A stretch of DNA of 64,000 bases from Pelotomaculum_C sp050950345 (lineage in GTDB: Bacteria; Bacillota; Desulfotomaculia; Desulfotomaculales; Pelotomaculaceae). The translations under genes and the position numbers were made by a program. The stretch covers positions 62,001 to 126,000 of the forward strand of contig JBMNHK010000004.1 of assembly GCA_050950345.1 (NCBI GenBank). Reading direction: 5' to 3'. The notes beneath the pieces are model-generated. The model was not told the DNA's origin. It did not search any database and worked only from the letters and a program-made list of their open reading frames with translations. Below, piece after piece: positions 42,673 through 50,039 of the stretch; positions within the stretch are counted from its first letter, which is position 1; each line of letters opens with the position of its first letter.

Positions 42673-43515
42673 ATGATAGAATTGGGTAAAATGCAGAGCC
42701 TGATAGTGGTAAGGAAAGCGCCGGAAGGGCTGTATCTTAATGCAAAAGGGGCAGGGGACGGGCAGGCCGTCTTGCTGCCACGGGAAGAAGCGCCCCAGGA
42801 TATCAATACAGGTGCGGAGCTGGAGGTCTTTGTCTATGCAGATCCGGAGTCAGGTATGTTCGCCACTCTCAAAAGACCCAAACTCGTCCTGGGTGAGCTG
42901 GCCCTGCTAAAGGTGGTGGATATTACCAGGTTCGGGGCCTTCCTGAACTGGGGCCTGGATAAGGATTTGCTGCTGCCCCTTAAGGAACAGACGGGCAGAT
43001 TGATCAAAGGCAAGCCCTATCTGGTGGGGCTATTTGTCAATAACAGGGGGCGTCTGTGCGCCACCATGAAGATCTATGACCGGCTCAGCGCAGAGCCCCC
43101 CTATAAAAAGAATGAGCAGGTTGGCGGCACCATCTACAGCATCAACAAGGAGATGGGGGCCTTTGTTGCTGTAGACAACAAGTACCATGGGCTGATCCTC
43201 AACAAGGAATTGTACGGCGATTACGCCATCGGTGACCAGGTGCAGGCACGGATCGTGAAAGTAAGACCCGACGGCAAGCTGGAGCTCAGCTTAAGGCAGA
43301 AGGCCTATAAAGAAATAGAGCATGACGCCCAAAATCTTCTGAATAAGCTGAAGGACAGCGGCGGCTTCCTGCCTTTCAATGACGACAGCCCGCCGGAACT
43401 GATCAAAGACCAGCTGAAGATGAGCAAGCGCGCCTTCAAAAGGGCCCTGGGCCGGCTCCTGCAGGAGGGCGCCGTCAAAATCACGGACGCCGGCATCGAG
43501 CTGTCCTGGAATTGA
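42673..43515 (+). CDS. CvfB/YitL-like S1 domain RNA-binding protein
   Basis: 280 residues from ATG 42673 (GGAGCGGG upstream; the longer frame from 42613 is repeat-derived). Three S1-like OB modules: MQSLIVVRKAPEGLYLNAKG, LALLKVVDITRFGAFLNWGL and GGTIYSINKEMGAFVAVDNK ... LELSLRQKAY, followed by a C-terminal winged helix (LKMSKRAFKRALGRLLQEGA). CvfB proteins bind RNA and influence virulence or toxin genes in Firmicutes; here a general post-transcriptional role is assumed. Confidence 0.92.
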   Translation: MIELGKMQSLIVVRKAPEGLYLNAKGAGDGQAVLLPREEAPQDINTGAELEVFVYADPESGMFATLKRPKLVLGELALLKVVDITRFGAFLNWGLDKDLLLPLKEQTGRLIKGKPYLVGLFVNNRGRLCATMKIYDRLSAEPPYKKNEQVGGTIYSINKEMGAFVAVDNKYHGLILNKELYGDYAIGDQVQARIVKVRPDGKLELSLRQKAYKEIEHDAQNLLNKLKDSGGFLPFNDDSPPELIKDQLKMSKRAFKRALGRLLQEGAVKITDAGIELSWN

Positions 43516-43585
43516 CACACGGGAACCGTCCCCTTGTGTTAATCAACACACTGTTGACACAGAGGAACCGTCCCCGTGTGTCAAT
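43512..43585. repeat. REP-like hairpin pair
   Basis: GACACACGGGAACCGTCCCC and GACACAGAGGAACCGTCCCC units with the ATCAACACACTGTT linker; fills the gap between two converging genes. Confidence 0.9.
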
Positions 43586-44798
43586 TCTCTATTTTTGCAA
43601 AAACAGACTCCCAGGAGAATTGCCTTACCATTTCTTCCCATCCTGCCTGTGGCACACCGGGAAAAAGCTTGAGCCTGTCCAGCTGCCTGGCAATACCACG
43701 GGCCAGCCTTTCTTCGTAAGCGGGCAGTTCCTCAGTGAAAGGCATGTCTAGAGACCTGAGCACGGGTAAAGAGACATATTCGACAATTCCTTCCTCCACC
43801 AACCTGGGAACAACCCATTCCCGCATGCCCGGCAGTTCGTTGGCTACCACCAGGAGTCCCGACGCCAGTGCTTCTATTGTAACCAGTGAGACCCCCTCAT
43901 AAAAGGAAGGCATGACAAATAGGTGGCATTCCCGCATCAGCTCTCCCAACTCAGCCTGTGGCAGGTAGCCGGTGAAGATCGTTTCAAAAGGGCAATTACC
44001 GGCCAGGGACAGGATCTCCTCATATTCTTCATTGCCGTTTCCCGAGCCCGCCAAAATTAATTGAAAATCAGACCGGGCCAGGGGCAGCCGGGAGACAGCC
44101 CTGATCAGGGAAGGTACACCTTTGGCAGCGCTGAGCTTTCCCGCGTAGAGGGCTTTAATTTTGCCGTCCATCTTCCGGTTTGCAGGGGGATAAAAGATAT
44201 CCCTGTTAAAACCGGAGCCCGTAACGATAATCCGTTCCTTGTCAATACCGTAGGCAGCCTCAATCTTTTCCCTCTGAAAGCAAGACAGAGCTGCAACCCT
44301 GTCGAGCTTCCGGCATTCCCTGATCACCTCATCGCTAAACCGGTCAGCGAGGGCCAACTGCCTGAATTCGGTGCCGTGACAGATGCCGATGACCGGCTGA
44401 TCCGGGAAAAATTTCCGCACCTTTGCGGCTAAGAGCCACAGGTGATGGACAATAATCATTTCCGGTTGAAAGCCGGCTGCTTCCTTAAGGGCCAGGGTAA
44501 AGGCCTTCTTCCAGAGATCGAGCATTTCATCAGTCATTTCCCGGTAGCAGGTGCTCGGGTAGGGCATCTCGTCGCTCATCCCCGGCACGGGAAAAGGCAG
44601 TTCATCAGTTTCGAAAAGCACAGGTATAAAATGAAGACTCTCCGGCAAGTCTTGCCTGTAGTCTCTGTCATGGACGGAAATACCCGCCACCAGGCACTGC
44701 TCATGACCACTGTTGGCAGCTACCCGAATCAGGTTTAATAAATAGATTCCGCTGCCGGTTTGGCCTGGTTTTTGAGCAATTATATGCAGGATTCTCAT
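43581..44798 (-). CDS. GT-B glycosyltransferase (family 4/group 1)
   Basis: 405 residues from ATG 44798, which follows AAGGAG; the longer frame to 44930 is read through repeats. N-terminal acceptor domain starts RILHIIAQKPGQTGSGIYLL; the C-terminal donor domain has KIKALYAGKLSAAKGVPSLI, FQLILAGSGNG and the EX7E motif FYEGVSLVTIEALASGLLVV. It transfers a sugar from a nucleotide donor, for wall polymer, glycolipid or exopolysaccharide; no polysaccharide cluster surrounds it, so the target is unknown. The stop overlaps the end of a hairpin repeat. Confidence 0.92.
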   Translation of the reverse strand: MRILHIIAQKPGQTGSGIYLLNLIRVAANSGHEQCLVAGISVHDRDYRQDLPESLHFIPVLFETDELPFPVPGMSDEMPYPSTCYREMTDEMLDLWKKAFTLALKEAAGFQPEMIIVHHLWLLAAKVRKFFPDQPVIGICHGTEFRQLALADRFSDEVIRECRKLDRVAALSCFQREKIEAAYGIDKERIIVTGSGFNRDIFYPPANRKMDGKIKALYAGKLSAAKGVPSLIRAVSRLPLARSDFQLILAGSGNGNEEYEEILSLAGNCPFETIFTGYLPQAELGELMRECHLFVMPSFYEGVSLVTIEALASGLLVVANELPGMREWVVPRLVEEGIVEYVSLPVLRSLDMPFTEELPAYEERLARGIARQLDRLKLFPGVPQAGWEEMVRQFSWESVFAKIEN

Positions 44799-44848
44799 AG
44801 CGTCTCCTTTGGAAATAGTGCTATATAGCACATTATACCATCTAAAGC

Positions 44849-44950
44849 GACACAGGGGGACGGTTTCTTTTGACACAGGGGGACGGTTCCTTTGTGTCAA
44901 CACTGTGTTGATTTTGTCAATTTGACACACGGGGACGGTTCCCGTGTGTT
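44849..44950. repeat. REP-like cluster, left flank of RAYT gene
   Basis: A partial unit (GACACAGGGGGACGGTTTCT) and then a complete two-hairpin composite 44872-44950: GACACAGGGGGACGGTTCCT, linker AACACTGTGTTGATTTTGTC, GACACACGGGGACGGTTCCC. The composite matches 45753-45831 at nearly every position. Confidence 0.93.
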
Positions 44951-44975
44951 ATTATTGAGCTATGGAAAGGCGGTG

Positions 44976-45749
44976 ATGATTTTGCCCAGGAAGCCAAGGC
45001 AATTCAGCAAAACAGGCATCTACCATATCATTGTCCGGGGGATAAACCAGCAGGATATTTTTCACGAGGACAGCGATTTCGCTAAATATTTGGGGGCCGT
45101 GAAAAAACTGGGAGCAGAATGCGGCATCACGGTTCTCGGGTATTGCTTGATGTCAAACCATGCTCACCTGCTCCTCATGGAAAACGGGTATAACATATCG
45201 GATTATATGAAGCGGTTAGGCAGCAATTATGCCCAGTGGTATAACCGGAAATACGAACGGCGCGGGCCTCTGTTTCAAGACCGCTTCAGAAGTGAATGTG
45301 TGGAAGATGAGGCTTATTTGTTGGCGGTTATTCGTTACATACATAACAACCCCGTTAGAGCGGGAATTGTGAGCAGTCCCGAAAAATATCGCTGGAGCAG
45401 CGGCGCCGGCTATCTGAAGACCGGAGACAATGCGGACGGTGTGGATACCAGGTATATTCTGGACATATTATCAACTAACCGGCGAGTGTCCCTCAAGCAG
45501 TTTAGAGAGTTCTCGCAAGAGGATATAGCAGATCGCTGTTTGGAGCACAAGAACCCGCGGCCAAGCGATAGTGAAGCCTACCGGCGCCTGGTTGATTTAT
45601 TACAGGGCCAACCGGCAACTGTTCTACAAGACATGGATAAGAAAACCAGGCAGCAGTTGTTGAGAACCATGAAACATGAGCACAGGGTGGGCCTGCGCCA
45701 GCTGGTCAGAATCACAGGCCTGCCGCTACATGAACTAAGAAAAATTTGA
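44976..45749 (+). CDS. REP-associated tyrosine transposase (RAYT, IS200/Y1 HUH family)
   Basis: 257 residues. Starts PRKPRQFSKTGIYHIIVRGI, typical of Y1_Tnp RAYT proteins; metal-binding HUH in NHAHLLL near residue 70; then GPLFQDRFRSECVEDEAYLL, AVIRYIHNNPVRAGIV with the WSS motif, and a C-terminal helical tail. RAYT proteins cut and join single-stranded DNA at REP hairpins and are single-copy, non-selfish-IS genes. ATG 44976 has GGAAAGGCGG upstream; TTG 44982 is an alternative better matching the family start. Near-identical two-hairpin repeats lie on both sides, which supports the assignment of the whole repeat family to this enzyme. The expected catalytic tyrosine is one of several Tyr in the SDYMKRLGSNYAQWYNRKYE region. 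Confidence 0.93.
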   Translation: MILPRKPRQFSKTGIYHIIVRGINQQDIFHEDSDFAKYLGAVKKLGAECGITVLGYCLMSNHAHLLLMENGYNISDYMKRLGSNYAQWYNRKYERRGPLFQDRFRSECVEDEAYLLAVIRYIHNNPVRAGIVSSPEKYRWSSGAGYLKTGDNADGVDTRYILDILSTNRRVSLKQFREFSQEDIADRCLEHKNPRPSDSEAYRRLVDLLQGQPATVLQDMDKKTRQQLLRTMKHEHRVGLRQLVRITGLPLHELRKI

Positions 45750-45752
45750 CAT

Positions 45753-45843
45753 GACACAGGGGGACGGTTCCTTTGTGTCAACACTGTGTCGATTTTGTCA
45801 ATTTGACACACGGGGACCGTCCCCCTGTGTCACCCGTGTGTCA
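45753..45843. repeat. REP-like cluster, right flank of RAYT gene
   Basis: GACACAGGGGGACGGTTCCT, linker AACACTGTGTCGATTTTGTC, GACACACGGGGACCGTCCCC, then a CACCCGTGTGTCA tail. Direct repeat of the left flank. Confidence 0.93.
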
Positions 45844-46455
45844 AATGTAGGTGAAGTCGCCCCTGGTCGCGCTGATCTGCCCGGCTGTTATTTCAGTAAG
45901 TTTGCTCACCAGGGTGTCTAATGACGCCGGTCGCAGGAAAACAGTCAATGCCGCTTGCTGGCCGAATTCACTGGTCAGGTTTTGCCCGCCGGCTTTTTCC
46001 ACCTCCCGCAGCACCGTGCCGAGCCAGTGGTAGTCCAAAACCAGGTTAAGCTGCCGGTATAAAAGCCGCTCCACTTCGCCGGCGGCCTCAATGCCTTTTG
46101 CCGACGCTTCCGCGTAGGCCCGCACCAGACCCCCTGCTCCGAGCAGAACGCCGCCGAAATACCTGGTTACCACGATGGCGGTTTTGACCAACCCCCGGCG
46201 GTTAATCGTATCCAATACAGGCCTGCCGGCAGTGCCGCTGGGTTCGCCGTCATCGCTGAAGCGTTGGGTTTGTTCGTTAATGACATAGGCAAAGACGTTG
46301 TGGGTAGCCTGGCTGTACTCCTTTTTGAGCAAGCCGATGAAATACAGTGCCTCTTCCTCGTTGTCCACCGGAGCAGCCGAGGCGATAAAACGCGACTTTT
46401 TGATAATAATTTCTGCCGCCCCAGGGCGGAGTAAGGTTTTATACCGATCTTTCAC
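45841..46455 (-). CDS. YigZ/IMPACT-family protein
   Basis: 204 residues from GTG 46455, which has AGGAAG 8 nt upstream (the open frame extends to 46503). The N-terminal IMPACT domain has KKSRFIASAAPVDNEEEALY, THNVFAYV, RFSDDGEPSGTAGRPVL and VVTRYFGGVLLGAGGLVRAY; the C-terminal YigZ ferredoxin-like domain follows. Bacterial YigZ is a conserved protein with proposed proteolytic-resistance or translation-related roles; the biochemical function is not established. Confidence 0.92.
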   Translation of the reverse strand: MKDRYKTLLRPGAAEIIIKKSRFIASAAPVDNEEEALYFIGLLKKEYSQATHNVFAYVINEQTQRFSDDGEPSGTAGRPVLDTINRRGLVKTAIVVTRYFGGVLLGAGGLVRAYAEASAKGIEAAGEVERLLYRQLNLVLDYHWLGTVLREVEKAGGQNLTSEFGQQAALTVFLRPASLDTLVSKLTEITAGQISATRGDFTYI

Positions 46456-46540
46456 AGCCTGGCTTCCTATTCCAAATATTTTTTGTCCTACCGTATCTAC
46501 CACTTATGGTAATGGATTTCCCAGCCTGCCGCAACCAATT

Positions 46541-46617
46541 TGACACAAAGGAACCGTCCCCCTGTGTCAAATAAATAATCAACACACTGTTGACACAGAG
46601 GAACCTTCCCATTGTCA
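46541..46617. repeat. REP-like hairpin pair
   Basis: GACACAAAGGAACCGTCCCC and GACACAGAGGAACCTTCCCA units with AATCAACACACTGTT linker. Confidence 0.88.
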
Positions 46618-46848
46618 CGCTCAAAAAATTATTACTAAAAAGGTATTATTTAAAGGAATATTGTCGATTGCAGTAGAAATATGTAGAGGTAATGTTAATT
46701 AACTAGCCATATATAGTTTCAGATGCTACGTCAGTGGCCTCTAAGCAGATGCGGGAAGAAGAACATCTGCCTGGAGGTTTTTATATGACATAAAAAGGGA
46801 GCAACCCTATTTACAAACGCGCACATTAACAATGTAGGAGTGATATGG
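46618..46848. other. leader region of the por operon
   Basis: AT-rich DNA followed by a hairpin (46738-46777: CCTC-TAA-GCAGATG ... CATCTGC-CTG-GAGG) and TTTTT at 46778-46782, then TAGGAG ahead of the first por gene. The hairpin is an intrinsic terminator that may attenuate the operon, or close an upstream transcript. Confidence 0.6.
46738..46782 (+). terminator. terminator/attenuator hairpin upstream of por operon
   Basis: Two-part stem, GCAGATG/CATCTGC extended by CCTC/GAGG, followed by TTTTTAT. No known riboswitch aptamer is recognised ahead of it. Confidence 0.6.
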
Positions 46849-47421
46849 TTGAAGGACGTTGTACAAATCAGATGGCATGGACGGGGTGGCCAGGGCGCCA
46901 AAACAGCCGCTATGTTGCTGGCGGATGTTGTGTTTAGCACGGGGAAATACGTGCAGGGTTTTCCGGAGTATGGGCCGGAAAGAATGGGCGCGCCGATTAC
47001 CGCCTACAACCGGATCAGCAGCAACAAGATCCGGGTCCATTCCAATATTTACGAACCTGATTACGTGGTGGTGATTGACGAAACCCTGTTTGACTCTGTG
47101 GATGTGACCAGTGGGCTCAAGCCTGAGGGTGCGATTATTGTCAACACGGAGAAGGATAAGTCTGAGATCACTAAAAAACTGAATGGTTATTCGGGCAGGG
47201 TCTACACCATCGACGCCAGAAAAATTTCCATGGAGGCCCTGGGCAAGTATTTTCCTAATTCCCCCATGCTGGCCGCCGTGGTCAAAGTGAGCAAGGTCAT
47301 GCCCGAGGACAGCTTTTTACAGGAAATGCAGCTTTCTTATGAAAATAAATTTGCTTCCAAACCGGCAGTGATCGAAGGGAATATGAAGGCATTGAGGTTA
47401 GCTTTGCAGGAGGTAAAATAG
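46849..47421 (+). CDS. porC: 2-oxoacid:ferredoxin oxidoreductase, gamma subunit
   Basis: 190 residues from TTG 46849 (TAGGAG 8 nt upstream; GTG 46840 abuts the ribosome site). Starts KDVVQIRWHGRGGQGAKTAA, the standard gamma-subunit glycine-rich motif, then GFPEYGPERMGAPITAYNRI. In pyruvate-type oxidoreductases this domain completes the alpha2-beta2-gamma2-delta2 complex. First gene of a tight four-gene operon (gamma, delta, alpha, beta). Confidence 0.93.
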   Translation: MKDVVQIRWHGRGGQGAKTAAMLLADVVFSTGKYVQGFPEYGPERMGAPITAYNRISSNKIRVHSNIYEPDYVVVIDETLFDSVDVTSGLKPEGAIIVNTEKDKSEITKKLNGYSGRVYTIDARKISMEALGKYFPNSPMLAAVVKVSKVMPEDSFLQEMQLSYENKFASKPAVIEGNMKALRLALQEVK

Positions 47422-47423
47422 CT

Positions 47424-47732
47424 ATGGCCATTGATGATGTAACAAAAATCACGGAAACCATCACCTGGAGGGATATCACCGAGGGCTGCAAAATTGAGGC
47501 GGCCGGCAACTCCAGGTTGTTCAATACAGGAGAATGGCGGGTGGATACCCCGGTATTTATCGCAGAAAAGTGCAACCAGTGCCTGCTCTGCGTACCAGTC
47601 TGTCCCGACAGCTCCATACCTGTAGAGGATTATAAAAGGGCGGATTTCGACTATGAGCACTGCAAGGGCTGCGGTATCTGCGTCAAGGCTTGCCCTACCG
47701 GCGCTATAGAGATGAAGAAAGGGGGCAAGTAA
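47424..47732 (+). CDS. porD: 2-oxoacid:ferredoxin oxidoreductase, delta subunit
   Basis: 102 residues with two [4Fe-4S] motifs, CNQCLLCVPVCP and CKGCGICVKACPTGAI, in a C-terminal ferredoxin domain. It carries electrons from the thiamine site to external ferredoxin. Starts 2 bp after the gamma stop; its stop abuts the alpha ATG. Confidence 0.95.
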   Translation: MAIDDVTKITETITWRDITEGCKIEAAGNSRLFNTGEWRVDTPVFIAEKCNQCLLCVPVCPDSSIPVEDYKRADFDYEHCKGCGICVKACPTGAIEMKKGGK

Positions 47733-48911
47733 ATGTCCAGAGAAAGATTATCCGGCAACGAAGCCGTAGCCATCGCCATCAGGCAGATTAGTCCCGACGT
47801 GATGCCTGCCTTCCCGATTACACCGTCCACTGAAATTGCGGAACTTGTCTCTACTTTTATCGCCAACGGCCAGTTGGACACGGAATTTATCCCGGTGGAA
47901 AGCGAGCACAGCGCTATGTCAGCGGCTATCGGCGCTGAAGCCGCGGGGGCCAGGACGCTGACCGCCACTTCCGCCTGCGGCCTGGCTTTGATGTGGGAAG
48001 TGCTCTATGTGGCCGCTTCCAACAGGCTGCCCCTGGCCATGGCCGTGGTCAACAGGGCTTTATCCAGCCCCATCAACATCAACTGCGACCACTCGGATTC
48101 CATGGGTGCCAGGGATGCGGGCTGGATTCAGATCTACGCGGAAAATAATCAGGAGGTCTATGATAACTTTATCCAGGCCTACAGGATTGCGGAACATCCC
48201 AGCGTCCGGCTGCCGATCATGGTCTGCCAGGACGGCTTTTATACCAGCCACGCCGTGGAAAACATGGAATTGCTGGAAGACAGCCAGGTCAAAGCCTTTG
48301 TGGGGGAATACAATCCGGAGAGCTATTTATTGAACAGCGGTAAGCCGCTGTCGGTGGGCGCCTACGGTTTGCCGGCCTACTATATGGAAGCCAAGCGCTC
48401 CCAGCTGGAGGCCTTGAAAAACGTAAAAAAAGTTTGTCTTGAGGTAGCAGGGGAATTTGCGGCACTGAGCGGCAGAAATTACGGTTTGTTTGAAGCTTAC
48501 CGGTTGGAAGATGCCGACTACGCCATGGTCATCATCGGCTCTGCCGCCGGCACGGCCAAAGACGCTGTTGACATCCTCAGGGAAAAGGGCATTAAGGCCG
48601 GTTTATTGAAAATCAGGCTGTTCCGGCCTTTCCCGGAGGAAGAAATTGCCCAGGCCTTAAAGAGCGCCAAAGTGATTGCCTGCATGGACAGGACGGAAAG
48701 CTTTAGCGGCCATTGCGGGCCTTTAGGCACCGAGGTGAGAAGCGCCCTCTTGAATGCCAGGCTGATGCCCGAAGTGATCAACTATGTCTACGGCATCGGA
48801 GGCAGGGATGTGGCGGTGGATAACATCATCTCCGTTTTTGAGGACCTGATTGAAATTGACCAAACTAAAGATGCCGGGGCGAGATACCGGTATTTATCCG
48901 TAAGGGAATAG
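47733..48911 (+). CDS. porA: 2-oxoacid:ferredoxin oxidoreductase, alpha subunit
   Basis: 392 residues: the transketolase-pyrimidine-binding-like domain (ERLSGNEAVAIAIRQISPDV, AFPITPSTEIAEL, FIPVESEHSAMSAAIGAEAA, RTLTATSACGLALMWEVLYV) and C-terminal domain (MVIIGSAAGTAKDAVDILRE). VESEHSAMSA and the TSxxGLALM motif match the pyruvate-type subfamily, so pyruvate, or possibly another 2-oxoacid, is the likely substrate. Read directly after delta. Confidence 0.93.
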   Translation: MSRERLSGNEAVAIAIRQISPDVMPAFPITPSTEIAELVSTFIANGQLDTEFIPVESEHSAMSAAIGAEAAGARTLTATSACGLALMWEVLYVAASNRLPLAMAVVNRALSSPININCDHSDSMGARDAGWIQIYAENNQEVYDNFIQAYRIAEHPSVRLPIMVCQDGFYTSHAVENMELLEDSQVKAFVGEYNPESYLLNSGKPLSVGAYGLPAYYMEAKRSQLEALKNVKKVCLEVAGEFAALSGRNYGLFEAYRLEDADYAMVIIGSAAGTAKDAVDILREKGIKAGLLKIRLFRPFPEEEIAQALKSAKVIACMDRTESFSGHCGPLGTEVRSALLNARLMPEVINYVYGIGGRDVAVDNIISVFEDLIEIDQTKDAGARYRYLSVRE

Positions 48912-48919
48912 GGGGTGCG

Positions 48920-49867
48920 GTGAAAGTGGCATATAATTTTAAAGAAATAATGAACAAAAAAGAGCGTCTTGCCCCCGGTCACAGGATGTGCGCGGGTTGC
49001 GGCGCCACCATCGCGGTGAGGAACTTCCTGCGGGGTTTGCGTGACGAGGACGAAGCAGTCATTACTGTGGCCACCTCGTGCCTGGAGGTGTCCAGCTTTA
49101 TGTACCCCTATACCTCCTGGGATGATTCCTTTATTCACAACGCCTTTGAAAACGCTGCCGCCACCTGTAGCGGCGTGCAGACTGCCTATGAGGTATTGAA
49201 GAGAAAAGGCAAGATCAAGGATAACTACAAATTTATAGCCTTCGGCGGTGACGGCGGTACCTATGATATCGGACTGCAGTCCCTTTCCGCAGCCATGGAA
49301 AGAGGCCATGATATGGTTTATGTTTGCTATGACAATGCCGCCTACATGAACACCGGCATTCAGCGTTCGTCAGCTACCCCGCTGTATGCCGATACCACCA
49401 CAACACCGGCAGGCAAGGTATCCAACGGTAAGCCCCAGAGCCGCAAGGACCTGGCGGCGATCATCGCGGCCCATGGGGTACCTTACGTAGCTCAGACCAC
49501 TTTTTTTAAGAATTTCCGGGATCTGCATGAAAAAGCGGAAAAGTCCATTTACACACCCGGCCCGGCCTTCATCAATGTGATGGCACCCTGTCCCCGGGGG
49601 TGGCGGTATGAAACAGACGAGATTATGGAGATCTGCCGGTTGGCTGTGGAAACCTGTTACTGGCCCCTGTTTGAAGTAATCGACGGCCAATGGGTGCTGA
49701 ACTACATGCCCAAAAACAAGCTGCCGGTAGAGGAGTTTTTCAAGCTGCAGGGCAGGTTCAAGCATCTGCTTAAAAAGGGCAACGAACACCTGCTGGCGCA
49801 AGCCCAGGCCGAGGTCGACAAAAGGTGGCAGGAACTCCTTGCCAAATGCGGCGTTAGCGCCCAATAA
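48920..49867 (+). CDS. porB: 2-oxoacid:ferredoxin oxidoreductase, beta subunit
   Basis: 315 residues with the [4Fe-4S] cysteines of CAGCGATIAVR and a later cysteine, and the thiamine diphosphate/Mg site FGGDGGTYDIGLQSL with YDNAAYMNTGIQRS. GTG 48920 follows GGGGGTGCG. With the three preceding genes it forms a complete enzyme that interconverts 2-oxoacid plus CoA with acyl-CoA, CO2 and reduced ferredoxin, a central reaction in anaerobic Firmicutes. Confidence 0.95.
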   Translation: MKVAYNFKEIMNKKERLAPGHRMCAGCGATIAVRNFLRGLRDEDEAVITVATSCLEVSSFMYPYTSWDDSFIHNAFENAAATCSGVQTAYEVLKRKGKIKDNYKFIAFGGDGGTYDIGLQSLSAAMERGHDMVYVCYDNAAYMNTGIQRSSATPLYADTTTTPAGKVSNGKPQSRKDLAAIIAAHGVPYVAQTTFFKNFRDLHEKAEKSIYTPGPAFINVMAPCPRGWRYETDEIMEICRLAVETCYWPLFEVIDGQWVLNYMPKNKLPVEEFFKLQGRFKHLLKKGNEHLLAQAQAEVDKRWQELLAKCGVSAQ

Positions 49868-49872
49868 CAATT

Positions 49873-50024
49873 ACAATTGACACAAGGGGACGGTTCTTGA
49901 CACAAAGGAACCGTCCCCCTGTGTCTTGACACAAAGGAACCGTCCCCCTGTGTCTTGACACAAAGGAACCGTCCCCCTGTGTCGACACACTGTTGACACA
50001 CGGGAACCGTCCCCGTGTGTCAAT
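49873..50024. repeat. REP-like hairpin array with 29-bp tandem triplication
   Basis: After one GACACAAGGGGACGGTTC stub, TTGACACAAAGGAACCGTCC plus CCCTGTGTC is repeated three times head to tail with a 29-bp period and no spacer, followed by ACACACTGTTGACACACGGG and a final AACCGTCCCC unit. Confidence 0.93.
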
Positions 50025-50039
50025 TAAGGAGAATAAGTG

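Noticed and set aside
49902..49990. Three evenly spaced repeats resembling a CRISPR array
   Set aside because: The 29-bp units are directly adjacent with no spacers and belong to the dispersed hairpin family; no cas gene is near.
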